From JBNPEO01 sp050490315 (GTDB lineage: Bacteria > Actinomycetota > Actinomycetes > Actinomycetales > Micrococcaceae), in the NCBI RefSeq assembly GCF_050490315.1, contig NZ_JBNPEO010000018.1, positions 1 through 22,763 of the forward strand: 22,763 nucleotides of DNA, given 5' to 3'. The notes under the pieces were generated by a model that worked only from the letters and a program-made list of their open reading frames with translations, did not search any database and had not been told where the DNA came from. Numbering within the stretch: the first letter of the stretch is position 1; each line of letters begins with the position of its first letter. A program made the translations under genes and the position numbers. Shown here piece after piece: positions 15,200 through 22,762 of this stretch.

Positions 15200-16165
15200 C
15201 TACTTGACGCTTCCGGCGGACAGTCCTGACTGCCAATAGCGCTGGAGGAACAGGAACGCACCCACAATGGGCACGATGGTCAGAAGCGACCCGGTGATCA
15301 CCAGGTTGTAGATTGCTTCGCCTCCGACGGTGCTTGCCTGGGCGTTCCAGCTGTTCAGGCCCACCGTCAGCGGGTACCACGTGGACTGGCTGAGCATGAT
15401 CAGGGGAAGGAAATAGTTATTCCAGGTGGCAACGATGGTGAACAGCAGAACCGTGATGAACCCCGGCGCGAGCATCGGCAGGGAAATCGTGAAGAACGTC
15501 CGGAACTCTCCCGATCCGTCCATCCGCGCCGCCTCCAGAACCTCGGTGGGTACGGAGTCAATCGCGTAAATCCATACCAGATACAGGCCGAATGGACTGA
15601 TCAGGGAGGGAATGATGACTGACCACGGCGTGTTGGTGAGGCCCAGCTGGCTGAACATCAGGAACGTGGGCACGGCAAGAGCGGTTCCCGGAATCGCAAC
15701 AGCACCAAGGACAACGGCAAAAACGGCACGCTTCCCCGGGAAATCGAACTTGGCCAGCCCATAACCGGCCAGCGTGGCAAGGAATGTCGCCCCGCCGGCG
15801 CCCACCACCACGTAGAGCACGGTATTCGCCAGCCAGCGCAGGAACTCCCCTTCGTTATAGGTCAGAGTGCCAACGATGTTGTCCCACAGAGCGAACTCAC
15901 CTGAGAACCAAAGCCCGAAGGAATCGAACAGCGCTGCCTGGGTCTTGGTGGAGTTGATCAGAAGCCAGAACAGGGGCAGCAGCGCGTAGATCGCCATGAC
16001 AGCCATCAGACCCGTGAGGAGGATTGAGTTGCGTTTCCTCCTGCCTTGGCGGGGTTTTCGGCCAATGAACCTTGGCCCCTGGTGTTTTTTCGCAGAAGAC
16101 CCGTGGTGTTTTTTCACAGAAGAGGGAACATCCCCTGTCTGTGATCCGCTCAATCGTACTGACAT
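15200..16165 (-). CDS. CUT1 ABC sugar permease, MalG-type
   Basis: The 321-residue inner-membrane protein is the second permease of the importer. It has about six membrane segments, the first at about 48-71. The EAA loop that docks the ATPase is at about 211-230 (EAARMDGSGEF, then ISLP). The N-terminal 45 residues are unusually basic and contain a short tandem repeat (SSVKKHHG/SSAKKHQG, 15-30). ATG 16165 is supported by a perfect AAGGAGG (16174-16180) inside the end of the preceding permease gene, whose stop is only three bases upstream, so the two are translationally coupled. The start could also lie further in, skipping the repeat, but no other ribosome site is as good. Confidence 0.93.
   Translation of the reverse strand: MSVRLSGSQTGDVPSSVKKHHGSSAKKHQGPRFIGRKPRQGRRKRNSILLTGLMAVMAIYALLPLFWLLINSTKTQAALFDSFGLWFSGEFALWDNIVGTLTYNEGEFLRWLANTVLYVVVGAGGATFLATLAGYGLAKFDFPGKRAVFAVVLGAVAIPGTALAVPTFLMFSQLGLTNTPWSVIIPSLISPFGLYLVWIYAIDSVPTEVLEAARMDGSGEFRTFFTISLPMLAPGFITVLLFTIVATWNNYFLPLIMLSQSTWYPLTVGLNSWNAQASTVGGEAIYNLVITGSLLTIVPIVGAFLFLQRYWQSGLSAGSVK
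16080..16123 (-). repeat. Tandem 24-base duplication in the MalG-type gene
   Basis: TGGTGTTTTTTCGCAGAAGA (16080-16099) recurs as TGGTGTTTTTTCACAGAAGA (16104-16123) with a period of 24 bases and one mismatch. It encodes an in-frame 8-residue repeat (SSxKKHxG) in the cytoplasmic N-terminus. Confidence 0.8.
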
Positions 16166-16168
16166 GGA

Positions 16169-17089
16169 CTACGCCTCCTTTTGTGAGCCGGAGAGCTGCA
16201 CTATGTAAGCAACGACGACCGTGAGGACACCCATGATCATCGCGATGGCCGCTGCGTAGTTGAATTGTTGGCCGGCAAACGAGAGGTTGAAGGCATACAT
16301 GTTGGGTGTGAAATACGAACTGATCGAGTTCGGCGCGAGAGCCTTGAGGATGTTTGGTTCGTTGAACAGCTGGAAACTGCCGATTACTGAGAAGATCCCG
16401 GCAATGCCGATGGCACCTCGGATAGAAGGCAGCTTGATGCTTCGGATCACACGGAAAGCGCCGGCACCGTCAAGATCAGCTGCCTCGTAGAGGTCTGTTG
16501 GAATCACGCGAAGAGCCGAATAGAAAATCAACATGTTGTACCCGGTGAACTCCCAGGTGTTGATGTTCCCGATCGCCACAAGAATCCAGCTGCTCGAAAG
16601 CGGTTCAGGCAGATCAAGACCGAAAAACTGATTGATGTTCCCGAACAGTCCGAATCGCGATCCGTACATAAACCCCCACATCAGGGTCGCCACGACGGCC
16701 GGGACCGCGTAGGGCAGGAAAATCGAGATACGGAAGAACGAGGCCGCATGCAGCCGGGCGCTGTCAATCGCAAGGGCGGCGAACAGTGCCACAAACAACA
16801 TGATCGGAACTTGGACCACCAGGAAAAGTCCCACGCGGAAGAGCGAATCCCAGAACTGGGGATCATTCATGGCCTGGATGTAGTTCGCGCCTCCCACGAA
16901 CCTGTTTCCCCCCACCATCTGATTCTGGAACAGACTCAGATAGAAGGAGTACACCACCGGGGCGATGAACACCAAGGCAAAAACCAGCATGAACGGACCC
17001 ACGAAGGCCCAGCCGATCCACCTTCCTGAGCGCTGCTGCTTGGGTCCCGCTGAACTGCTGGCAATCATCGCTGTCGACGTCGTTGTCAT
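16169..17089 (-). CDS. CUT1 ABC sugar permease, MalF-type
   Basis: The 306-residue inner-membrane protein is the first permease of the importer and the first gene of the operon. A short cytoplasmic N-terminus precedes about six membrane segments, the first at about 24-53 (WAFVGPFMLVFALVFIAPVV). The EAA loop for the ATPase lies at about 201-221 (YEAADLDGAGAF, then IKLP). ATG 17089 is chosen because GGAG lies 10 bases upstream; the frame also opens with TTG at 17110, but that would overlap the operator and has no ribosome site. No ATP-binding subunit gene is present in the window. Actinobacterial CUT1 systems commonly share an MsiK-type ATPase, so that is the probable partner. Substrate is inferred from context as galacto-oligosaccharide. 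Confidence 0.93.
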   Translation of the reverse strand: MTTTSTAMIASSSAGPKQQRSGRWIGWAFVGPFMLVFALVFIAPVVYSFYLSLFQNQMVGGNRFVGGANYIQAMNDPQFWDSLFRVGLFLVVQVPIMLFVALFAALAIDSARLHAASFFRISIFLPYAVPAVVATLMWGFMYGSRFGLFGNINQFFGLDLPEPLSSSWILVAIGNINTWEFTGYNMLIFYSALRVIPTDLYEAADLDGAGAFRVIRSIKLPSIRGAIGIAGIFSVIGSFQLFNEPNILKALAPNSISSYFTPNMYAFNLSFAGQQFNYAAAIAMIMGVLTVVVAYIVQLSGSQKEA

Positions 17090-17112
17090 AATTTCATTGC
17101 TCCATCTCAAGG

Positions 17113-17128
17113 ATGTTTACGCAAACAT
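17113..17128. promoter_or_regulatory. LacI-family operator box 3
   Basis: ATGTTTACGCAAACAT has one mismatch to the shared palindrome. It lies 24 bases upstream of the MalF-type start codon in the divergent control region, well placed to repress the transporter operon. Confidence 0.8.
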
Positions 17129-17147
17129 CAATTGTAAAAAGCGTAGC

Positions 17148-17163
17148 ATGTTTAGGTGAACAT
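17148..17163. promoter_or_regulatory. LacI-family operator box 4, overlapping the lacI start
   Basis: ATGTTTAGGTGAACAT has two mismatches to the shared palindrome. It lies 35 bp from box 3 (start to start) and covers both the ribosome site and the start codon of the regulator gene, which points to autorepression. Confidence 0.65.
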
Positions 17164-18328
17164 GCAAGAGGTGAATGAAGCCGGATCCGCCTTACTTTCG
17201 CCGGGGTCGGAGAGCCAGTCAGGACGACGGGTGGGCCGTCAAGGTACCGGGCGGCCCTCCCGTGGCCCGTCGATTGCCGACGTTGCCAGGGCCGCCGGCG
17301 TGTCCTCCCAAACCGTCTCCCGAGTCTCTAACGGGCTCACCAATGTTGAAGGGAACACCCGGAGGAGGGTGCTTGAGGCCATGACTAGCCTTGGCTACCG
17401 GCCCAACAGGGCCGCCCGGGCACTGAAAAGCGGTCAGTTCAAATCCATCGGTGTGATCATGTTTACTCTGTCAACCTTTGGCAACATGAGGACTTTGGAT
17501 GCAATAGCCACAGCCGCGGCACAGGCTGAGTATTCAGTCACGCTGATACCGCTCCCTGACCCCACCACCGGCAAAGTCTCCGGAGCGTACAGTCGCCTTC
17601 GAGAGCAACAAGTGGACGGCGTGGTGATCATCTTTGAAGCACACCTGCTCGACCATACGGACATCCAGCTCCCAGAAGACCTCCCGGTGGTTGTGATTGA
17701 CTCGAATGCCGCGTCGGGATATTCGGTCGTTGATACGGATCAGGCCGAAGGAGCCAGGCTGGCGACCCGCCACCTCTTGGGCCTCGGTCATCGACAGGTT
17801 TGGCATATTGGCGGGCCGGAAAACTCGTTCTCCGCCCTCCACCGCGCAGAGTCCTGGCAGGCAACTCTCGAGGAAGCAGGTATCACGCCGCCGCCGATTC
17901 GCCACGGTGACTGGTCCACGGAATCAGGCTACACAATAGGTTTGGAACTTGGGCGTAATCCTGAGGTGACAGCTGTCTTTGCCGCGAATGACCAAATGGC
18001 ACTTGGAGCCATGAGAGCCATACATGAACTCGGCCGAGAAATCCCCGGTGACGTCAGCATTGTCGGTTTTGACGATCTCGAGGAATCCCATTCCTTCTGG
18101 CCGCCCCTAACCACGATCCATCAGGACTTTCACGCCGTTGGTCGCTTGAGTATCGAAAACCTGCTTGGGCAAATCGATGGGACCGGCCCCCGTAGCGGGA
18201 TCACCAAGGTCCCAACCCAACTCGTAGTCCGTCGGAGTACCGCACCGTATTCCCCACCGCTGGTACACGAATCCCAACAAAGCGTTACTCAGGTTCAGCG
18301 ACTCCACGGGGTTGCCCGAAGCACATAA
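17162..18328 (+). CDS. LacI-family transcriptional regulator of the galactan locus
   Basis: The 388-residue protein is a LacI/GalR repressor. After a 30-residue basic extension, the helix-turn-helix lies at about 37-58 (SIADVARAAGVSSQTVSRVS). The hinge helix with its minor-groove Leu is in RAARALKSG (84-92), and a periplasmic-binding-protein-like effector domain starts at about 96 (SIGVIMFTL) and runs to the end. ATG 17162 is chosen because AGGTGA (17154-17159) lies just before it; an in-frame GTG at 17156 would need a leaderless message. It is divergent from the importer operon. The four palindromic boxes at the two control regions, with the central CG typical of LacI operators, are its probable targets. 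The effector is probably galactose or a galacto-oligosaccharide (inference). Confidence 0.93.
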   Translation: MQEVNEAGSALLSPGSESQSGRRVGRQGTGRPSRGPSIADVARAAGVSSQTVSRVSNGLTNVEGNTRRRVLEAMTSLGYRPNRAARALKSGQFKSIGVIMFTLSTFGNMRTLDAIATAAAQAEYSVTLIPLPDPTTGKVSGAYSRLREQQVDGVVIIFEAHLLDHTDIQLPEDLPVVVIDSNAASGYSVVDTDQAEGARLATRHLLGLGHRQVWHIGGPENSFSALHRAESWQATLEEAGITPPPIRHGDWSTESGYTIGLELGRNPEVTAVFAANDQMALGAMRAIHELGREIPGDVSIVGFDDLEESHSFWPPLTTIHQDFHAVGRLSIENLLGQIDGTGPRSGITKVPTQLVVRRSTAPYSPPLVHESQQSVTQVQRLHGVARST

Positions 18329-19301
18329 GTCCCGCCGGTCATCGGCCCGGCGCCGCTGATGCGGCGAAGAGCAACCGGGTCAACGAAAACCTCGCGATCG
18401 TGAACGGCTCGTAGAGCATGTAATGGAAAAGCTGGTGCGAGATCAATCGCCCACGCTACGTCCGTGACGATTTCGTTCAATTGGGCCGCATCAACTCCCG
18501 TGCCACGTTGACGTAGGGCTTAGCTCGTTCCTGCAGGGGGAAGCTTCACCTTCATGGATAAGAATGATCGAGTTTATTGATTTCACGCGCACTTCGCGGC
18601 ACCGCTAGAAACCCACGATGGCCGATAGTGGCCCGACGGTGCTTGATGCAGGCACCGATACTTCGCGGTCAGTCGGTGGAGGCATATTCGTACTCCGCTG
18701 CCCAATATGGACAAATTGCTTCGGCCTGCCGCCCCGAGTGTGGACGAACTCGCGTTACGCCAATCCCTACCGCAAGTCTGTATGACTGAGCGACTCCTCT
18801 CGAAAGGGTCGTTATCGGTACTGGGACAGGACCCATCGCATTCATACACGGGCTCCATCAGTCCTGCCATATTCCCCCGGCGCCTCCCCAAACCGGAAGC
18901 CCCTGGAATGCTGGGCTGCGGCTTTTGCTCATGGTGCCTTTAAATGCCCAGTTAGATTGGACTACACCCCAACCTGACGTCCGAAATCTCCCTCAGAACA
19001 CGTCAGAATAGAGCCCCGAACGCGATTCCTATACACGTATGATGATCACTTTCAGACTCCAACCTGACAGATGGCGGCTGGCTCTGAGCACGGGCTGCTG
19101 TACTGCCGCGCCGCTATATTGCCTTCCAGCTCCTATGGCTTACGTTCCTGCTGTCCCTTGTCCGCCTCAACTCTTGGCAAGGAACAGGAGCCGGCGCAGC
19201 CTGGACAGCAACGCGGGCTGCGTCTCATTTGCAGCAGCAGCTAACTGAGCAGTTCGCGCCGCTTCGACCCTCAGCGCTTCCTGATGAGCAGTGGATGCTT
19301 C
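18329..19301. other. Long region without a recognisable gene
   Basis: About 970 bases between the lacI gene and the first ISL3 element. Only short frames occur and none resembles a known family. A minus-strand frame at about 18340-18460 includes LISHQLFHYMLYEPFTIARF, which looks protein-like but was not identified. No clear terminator after lacI, tRNA or repeat was found. It may be decayed sequence. Confidence 0.45.
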
Positions 19302-19309
19302 GTTATACC

Positions 19310-19333
19310 GGCTCATCCCAATCGGGGGTGTAG
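19310..19333. repeat. Terminal inverted repeat of ISL3 element 1 (transposase 3' side)
   Basis: Pairs with 20725-20748. The seven bases nearest the gene (GTGTAG and its neighbour) match perfectly, and the remainder is imperfect. Confidence 0.6.
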
Positions 19334-20638
19334 GAGTTGGGGTCTGAAGCCGCCGGTCTCGAGCAGGCTTCGGGCGATGTAGTTGGTCAGGTTGCGGAAC
19401 CCGAGTGCGGAGCCGCGCAGGTGTTCGAGCCGTCCGTTGAGTGCCTCGGTCGGCCCGTTGCTGGTGCCGGGTCGTTCGAAGTAGGCGAGCACGTCGGCGG
19501 CTCGCTTCTTCAGGGTCCGGCCCAGGGTGGTGAGCTCGGTGAGCACCTTGGGGACGCCGGCGCTGAGGTCGGTGATCAGCTTCTCCATGAGCTCGCGGCC
19601 ACGTTGCCGGTCCTCGTGGCGATAGGCGGCGATCATCCGCTGGTAGACACCCCAGGTCGCCTCGACCTCGACGTGAGCGTCATCAACGAACAGCGCGCGT
19701 AGCCTGTCGCTCTGCTTGTCGGTGAGCAGGTCCGAACCGGTGTGCAGCGTGCGCCGCGACTTGTAGAGCGGATCGTCCCTGAACCCACGGTGCCCGTGGA
19801 TCGCGAGTTGGACCCGGCGCCGGCACCTGTCGAGGGCGTCACCGGCCAGGCGCACGACGTGGAAGGGATCCACCACCGTGACCGCGTCCGGGATCTCCTC
19901 CGCAGCGGCGGTCTTGAACCCGGTGAAGCCGTCCATCGCGACCACCTCGACCGCGTCACGGAAGGCGTCGTCGCGGTCGGCGAGCCAGGTCTTGAACGCC
20001 GCCTTCGACCGGCCCTCGACCATGTCCAGCAGCCTTGCCGGGCCGGCGCCATCGCGGACCGGGGTGAGGTCGATGATCACGGTGACGTACTTGTCGCCAC
20101 GCCTGGTGTGGCGCCAGACGTGCTCATCGACGCCAATGACCTTCACGCCCTCGAACCGCGTGGGGTCGTTGATCAGCAGCCGCTTGCCTTCGGCCAGGAC
20201 CGCGTTGTTGGCGGTGTCCCACGCGACCCCGAGTCCCTCGGCGACACGTGCGACGGTGAGGTGTGCGACCACGATCCCTTCCAGCGCCCACCGCAGCCCG
20301 GTGCGCGAGAGCTTCGCGCGTGGCTCCGCCGCGGCGCTGGTGTCTTGGCGCCACACGTGTCCGCAGTCGGCACAGCGGTAGCGGCGCACTACAACTTCCA
20401 GCACGGTCGGTCGCCAGCCCAGCGGCTCGTGGGCCAACCGCCGGATCACGGTGTCACGAGCGGCGCCTTCGCTGCCGCACCGTCGGCACCACTGATCTGG
20501 TTCCACCACGCGGCACGCGAGGACCGCACGATCCGGTTCAAGTCGTTGTCCGGTCACGCTCAGACCGAGGCCGTCGAGTCGAGCGAAGGCGGTCAGGTCA
20601 GGGCGGCCGAAGCCGGCCGGCGGGGTAGCGTCGGACAC
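19313..20638 (-). CDS. ISL3-family transposase (element 1)
   Basis: The 441-residue protein is an ISL3 DDE transposase. An N-terminal zinc-binding region has CRRC (C51, C54) and CADC (C89, C92), followed by a helix-turn-helix (about 120-150). The catalytic residues by motif are D171 (VIGVDEHVW), D236 (VVAMDGFTGFK) and E398 (NGPTEALNGRLEHLRG). The length matches intact family members and the frame is unbroken, so it may be active. The start is GTG at 20638 with a modest GGAAAG-type ribosome site. The stop codon lies inside the terminal inverted repeat. It is only distantly related to the transposase of element 2, so this is a separate acquisition. Confidence 0.95.
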   Translation of the reverse strand: MSDATPPAGFGRPDLTAFARLDGLGLSVTGQRLEPDRAVLACRVVEPDQWCRRCGSEGAARDTVIRRLAHEPLGWRPTVLEVVVRRYRCADCGHVWRQDTSAAAEPRAKLSRTGLRWALEGIVVAHLTVARVAEGLGVAWDTANNAVLAEGKRLLINDPTRFEGVKVIGVDEHVWRHTRRGDKYVTVIIDLTPVRDGAGPARLLDMVEGRSKAAFKTWLADRDDAFRDAVEVVAMDGFTGFKTAAAEEIPDAVTVVDPFHVVRLAGDALDRCRRRVQLAIHGHRGFRDDPLYKSRRTLHTGSDLLTDKQSDRLRALFVDDAHVEVEATWGVYQRMIAAYRHEDRQRGRELMEKLITDLSAGVPKVLTELTTLGRTLKKRAADVLAYFERPGTSNGPTEALNGRLEHLRGSALGFRNLTNYIARSLLETGGFRPQLLHPRLG

Positions 20639-20724
20639 GTCGAGGTCTTTCCGATGGATGGCGTAGGAACCTCCGTCGTCGGGAGACCTCGACGTCTATC
20701 TGCGGACCGACGCGCCCGGCCGAC

Positions 20725-20748
20725 CTACACCGTCATCTGAGAAGACCC
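20725..20748. repeat. Terminal inverted repeat of ISL3 element 1 (transposase 5' side)
   Basis: Partner of 19310-19333, with 16 of 24 matching positions. The similarity continues a few bases outward. Confidence 0.6.
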
Positions 20749-20882
20749 GGATAACCCCCCAAGGATTGTCCCCGGCTGTGGGCAGCGGCCCTGTCTTCAC
20801 CCAACACCCGCAACTGTGCAACAGGCTGTTATGGAATTGATCAATCCGAGAGTCGACGGCGTCCGTGGCTTATTCTCGATCA

Positions 20883-21315
20883 ATGAGCGATATCCAAGAT
20901 GATGCACTTCGGATAGCCCTAGTCAGCCACAAGGCCCGAGCGGACGAGGAAGACAGTCGCCAATCCTGGAAAACGTTTTTTTGGTCCGTCTGCTTCTACG
21001 CCTGTTTCCAGTTCTTTTATGTGATGGCAAAATTGGCCGGTCCGGCAATTACTCTAGAGAATTTGCCATGGGAAAAACTTTTCCTCTGGAATTGGAGCGG
21101 AGGAGGCTACGTCAATTGTTCTTGGTTTAGCTGCTTTTATTGTCACAATCAATGTGGCAGTCTTCGCCGCCAGGCTCGCGCCGCCTTTGGATGATGTTTC
21201 AGTGTTAGACCTGGCCCGCTGGCAGCGAAGGATGCAGTTTCTGGCGCCGCGTGCAGGACAGGTGGCAATCGCAATCTCATTGACTCAGTTTGCCGTGCCA
21301 GCGCTCGGATTTGGG
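20883..21315 (+). pseudogene. Small membrane protein, frameshifted and cut by ISL3 element 2
   Basis: From ATG 20883 (MSDIQDDALRIALVSHKARA) the frame gives a soluble N-terminus and a membrane segment (WSVCFYACFQFFYVMAKLAG), then ITLENLPWEKL. Near 21070-21090, around an A5/T4 run, the hydrophobic reading moves to the next frame. That frame continues EEATSIVLGLAAFIVTINVA, a loop with ARWQRRMQFLAPR, and a third membrane segment (VAIAISLTQFAVPALGFG). At 21316 the inverted repeat of ISL3 element 2 begins, so the natural C-terminus is lost and the frame ends in IS sequence at 21363. The family is not recognised. The shift could in principle be a sequencing error, but the IS truncation is real as read. 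Confidence 0.6.
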
Positions 21316-21338
21316 GGCTCTCCGTGGTTCGTGGTGAA
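21316..21338. repeat. Left terminal inverted repeat of ISL3 element 2
   Basis: Matches the complement of 22740-22762 at 20 of 23 positions, including GGCTCT at the tip and a perfect 13-base inner block ending TTCGTGGTGAA. Confidence 0.9.
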
Positions 21339-21363
21339 ACGGGTTCCGTGTCTTGAAAGCTGA

Positions 21364-21429
21364 AGGGCTCGTAGCCCTGCTGTGATGGATGTTCTCTACG
21401 CATTCATCAAGAGTCAGGAGCTACGAGCC
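21364..21429 (+). promoter_or_regulatory. Alternative hairpins around the transposase start of element 2
   Basis: AGGGCT (21364-21369) and AGCCCT (21373-21378) form a perfect hairpin just before the start codon. Part of it, GGCTCGTAGC (21366-21375), is also the exact complement of GCTACGAGCC (21420-21429) inside the gene. Pairing of the two 10-mers would put the start codon in a loop. No ribosome binding site is visible here. A role in limiting transposase translation is inference. Confidence 0.5.
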
Positions 21430-22719
21430 TTGATCGAGCCTACTTCCCCGCGCCCCGATGCTGCCACCGCCATTTTCAACCTGCCCGACTACCGCGTCAC
21501 AGACACTGAGATCCTCACTTTCGGGCAGCGACGGGTCAGCGTTGAAGCCACTGCCGAGTCCGGCTGCCCATCCTGTGGTGTGATCAGCACCCGCGTGCAT
21601 TCCCGCCGCCCACAACGTCTGCGCGACATCCCTGTCGCCGGCCCAGTCGAAGTGATCTGGGCCAAGCGGAGATTCTTCTGCGATGAGTACCTTTGCCCGC
21701 GGCGGACATTCGCCGAGGAGACCGCCCAGGTCCCGCGCCGCGCTCGGTCCACCCGCCGGCTCCGCGATGCCCTCGTGGCCGCCGTCATTGGATCCGGAAG
21801 GGCCGCCGCGGAAGCGGCCTCCTCGTTCGGTGTCTCATGGTGGCTGGTCCAGCGGGCTCTGGATTCCGCGGCGCTGACCCTGCCTGATGTTGATGCCCTG
21901 GCACCCCGGATGCTCGGCATCGATGAACACCGCTACCGTTCCGTGCGGTTCTTCCGCGACCCTTCCACCAAGGCCTGGAAACGCTACGAACCCTGGATGA
22001 CGACCATTGTTGATCTGGACACCGGCCAGGTGCTCGGGATCGTGGACGGCCGCGACAGTGAGGGCGTCGGAGAATGGCTGTTCGCCCGCCCGCTTCAGTG
22101 GCGTCTGGGCGTGCAGGTCGTCGCGATCGACCCTTCCGCCGCGTTCCGCAAGGCCCTGCGGATGTGGCTCCCTCGCACCGCGGTCTCGGTCGATGCGTTC
22201 CACCTCGTCAAGCTCGGCAACGACATGCTCACCGAGGTCCGGCAACGTCTCACCCAGCAGGTCCATGGCCGGCGGGGACGTTCCATCGACCCGGTCTGGG
22301 CCAACCGGCGCCTGCTCCTGCGCGCCGGGGAATCACTCTCTGACCGGGCCCGGAACAGGCTCAGCACCGTGTTCGCAACCGACGACGCCACCGGAAAATT
22401 GCAGGCCGCATGGCTGGTCAAAGAGCAGCTCCGGACGCTGCTCGCCACCGGATCCCTTGCCGACGCGGCCGCCGCGAAAGAGCGCCTGCAGGCCCTGGTC
22501 GAACGCGCCGCTCAGCCGGAAACGAACCGGCTCTGGCGCACGGTCTGCCGGTGGTGGCAAGAGATTGAAGTCCTCATTGTCACCGGCGCGACAACGGCGA
22601 AAGTGGAAGCTAACAACACCGCGATCAAGCACATAAAAAGGACAGGCCGCGGATTCACCAACGCACGCAACTACAAAACGCGTATTCTGTTGCGCAGTGC
22701 CGCCAGAACAGCGGCATGA
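21385..22719 (+). CDS. ISL3-family transposase (element 2)
   Basis: The 444-residue protein is an ISL3 DDE transposase. It has an N-terminal Cys cluster (CPSC at 61-64; CDEYLC at 99-104), a helix-turn-helix (about 123-160) and catalytic residues by motif at D180 (GIDEHRYRSV), D249 (VVAIDPSAAFRKAL) and E408 (KVEANNTAIKHIKRTGRGF). The frame is full length and undamaged. ATG 21385 is taken as start; GTG at 21382 would add one residue, and neither has a ribosome site. The gene ends 20 bases before the right inverted repeat. It differs clearly from the transposase of element 1. Confidence 0.95.
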   Translation: MDVLYAFIKSQELRALIEPTSPRPDAATAIFNLPDYRVTDTEILTFGQRRVSVEATAESGCPSCGVISTRVHSRRPQRLRDIPVAGPVEVIWAKRRFFCDEYLCPRRTFAEETAQVPRRARSTRRLRDALVAAVIGSGRAAAEAASSFGVSWWLVQRALDSAALTLPDVDALAPRMLGIDEHRYRSVRFFRDPSTKAWKRYEPWMTTIVDLDTGQVLGIVDGRDSEGVGEWLFARPLQWRLGVQVVAIDPSAAFRKALRMWLPRTAVSVDAFHLVKLGNDMLTEVRQRLTQQVHGRRGRSIDPVWANRRLLLRAGESLSDRARNRLSTVFATDDATGKLQAAWLVKEQLRTLLATGSLADAAAAKERLQALVERAAQPETNRLWRTVCRWWQEIEVLIVTGATTAKVEANNTAIKHIKRTGRGFTNARNYKTRILLRSAARTAA

Positions 22720-22739
22720 ACATTCACCACGGCAGAACA

Positions 22740-22762
22740 TTCACCACGAACCGTGAAGAGCC
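22740..22762. repeat. Right terminal inverted repeat of ISL3 element 2
   Basis: Complement of 21316-21338 with three mismatches. It ends in AGAGCC one base before the window edge. Confidence 0.9.

Larger units (their letters stand above)
19310..20748 (-). mobile_element. ISL3-family insertion sequence, element 1
   Basis: A single transposase gene is bounded by imperfect inverted repeats: 19310-19333 (GGCTCATCCC to GGTGTAG) and 20725-20748 (CTACACC to GAAGACCC). They match at 16 of 24 positions. The similarity continues outward with a one-base gap (GTTAT on the left, ATAAC on the right), so the true ends may be near 19302 and 20756. No clean 8-bp target duplication is visible with either choice. 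The length of about 1.44 kb fits the ISL3 family. Confidence 0.75.
21316..22762 (+). mobile_element. ISL3-family insertion sequence, element 2
   Basis: A complete 1447-bp element. The left repeat 21316-21338 begins GGCTCTCCGTGGTTCG, and the right repeat 22740-22762 is its complement with 20 of 23 matches. GGCTCT ends are typical of ISL3. The left flank is GATTTGGG (21308-21315). Only one base (G, 22763) is visible after the right end; it matches the first base of that octamer, consistent with an 8-bp target duplication. A 14-bp direct repeat GAACATTCACCACG (22718-22731 and 22735-22748) lies at the right end. Confidence 0.9.

Noticed and set aside
19742..20740. 332-residue open frame on the plus strand
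   Set aside because: It lies fully antisense to the ISL3 transposase and its sequence shows no family features. Long antisense frames are expected in GC-rich genes.
19302..20756. Target-site duplication for ISL3 element 1
   Set aside because: GTTATACC on the left and GGATAACC on the right are not an 8-bp direct repeat. The resemblance is inverted and more likely part of the terminal repeats.
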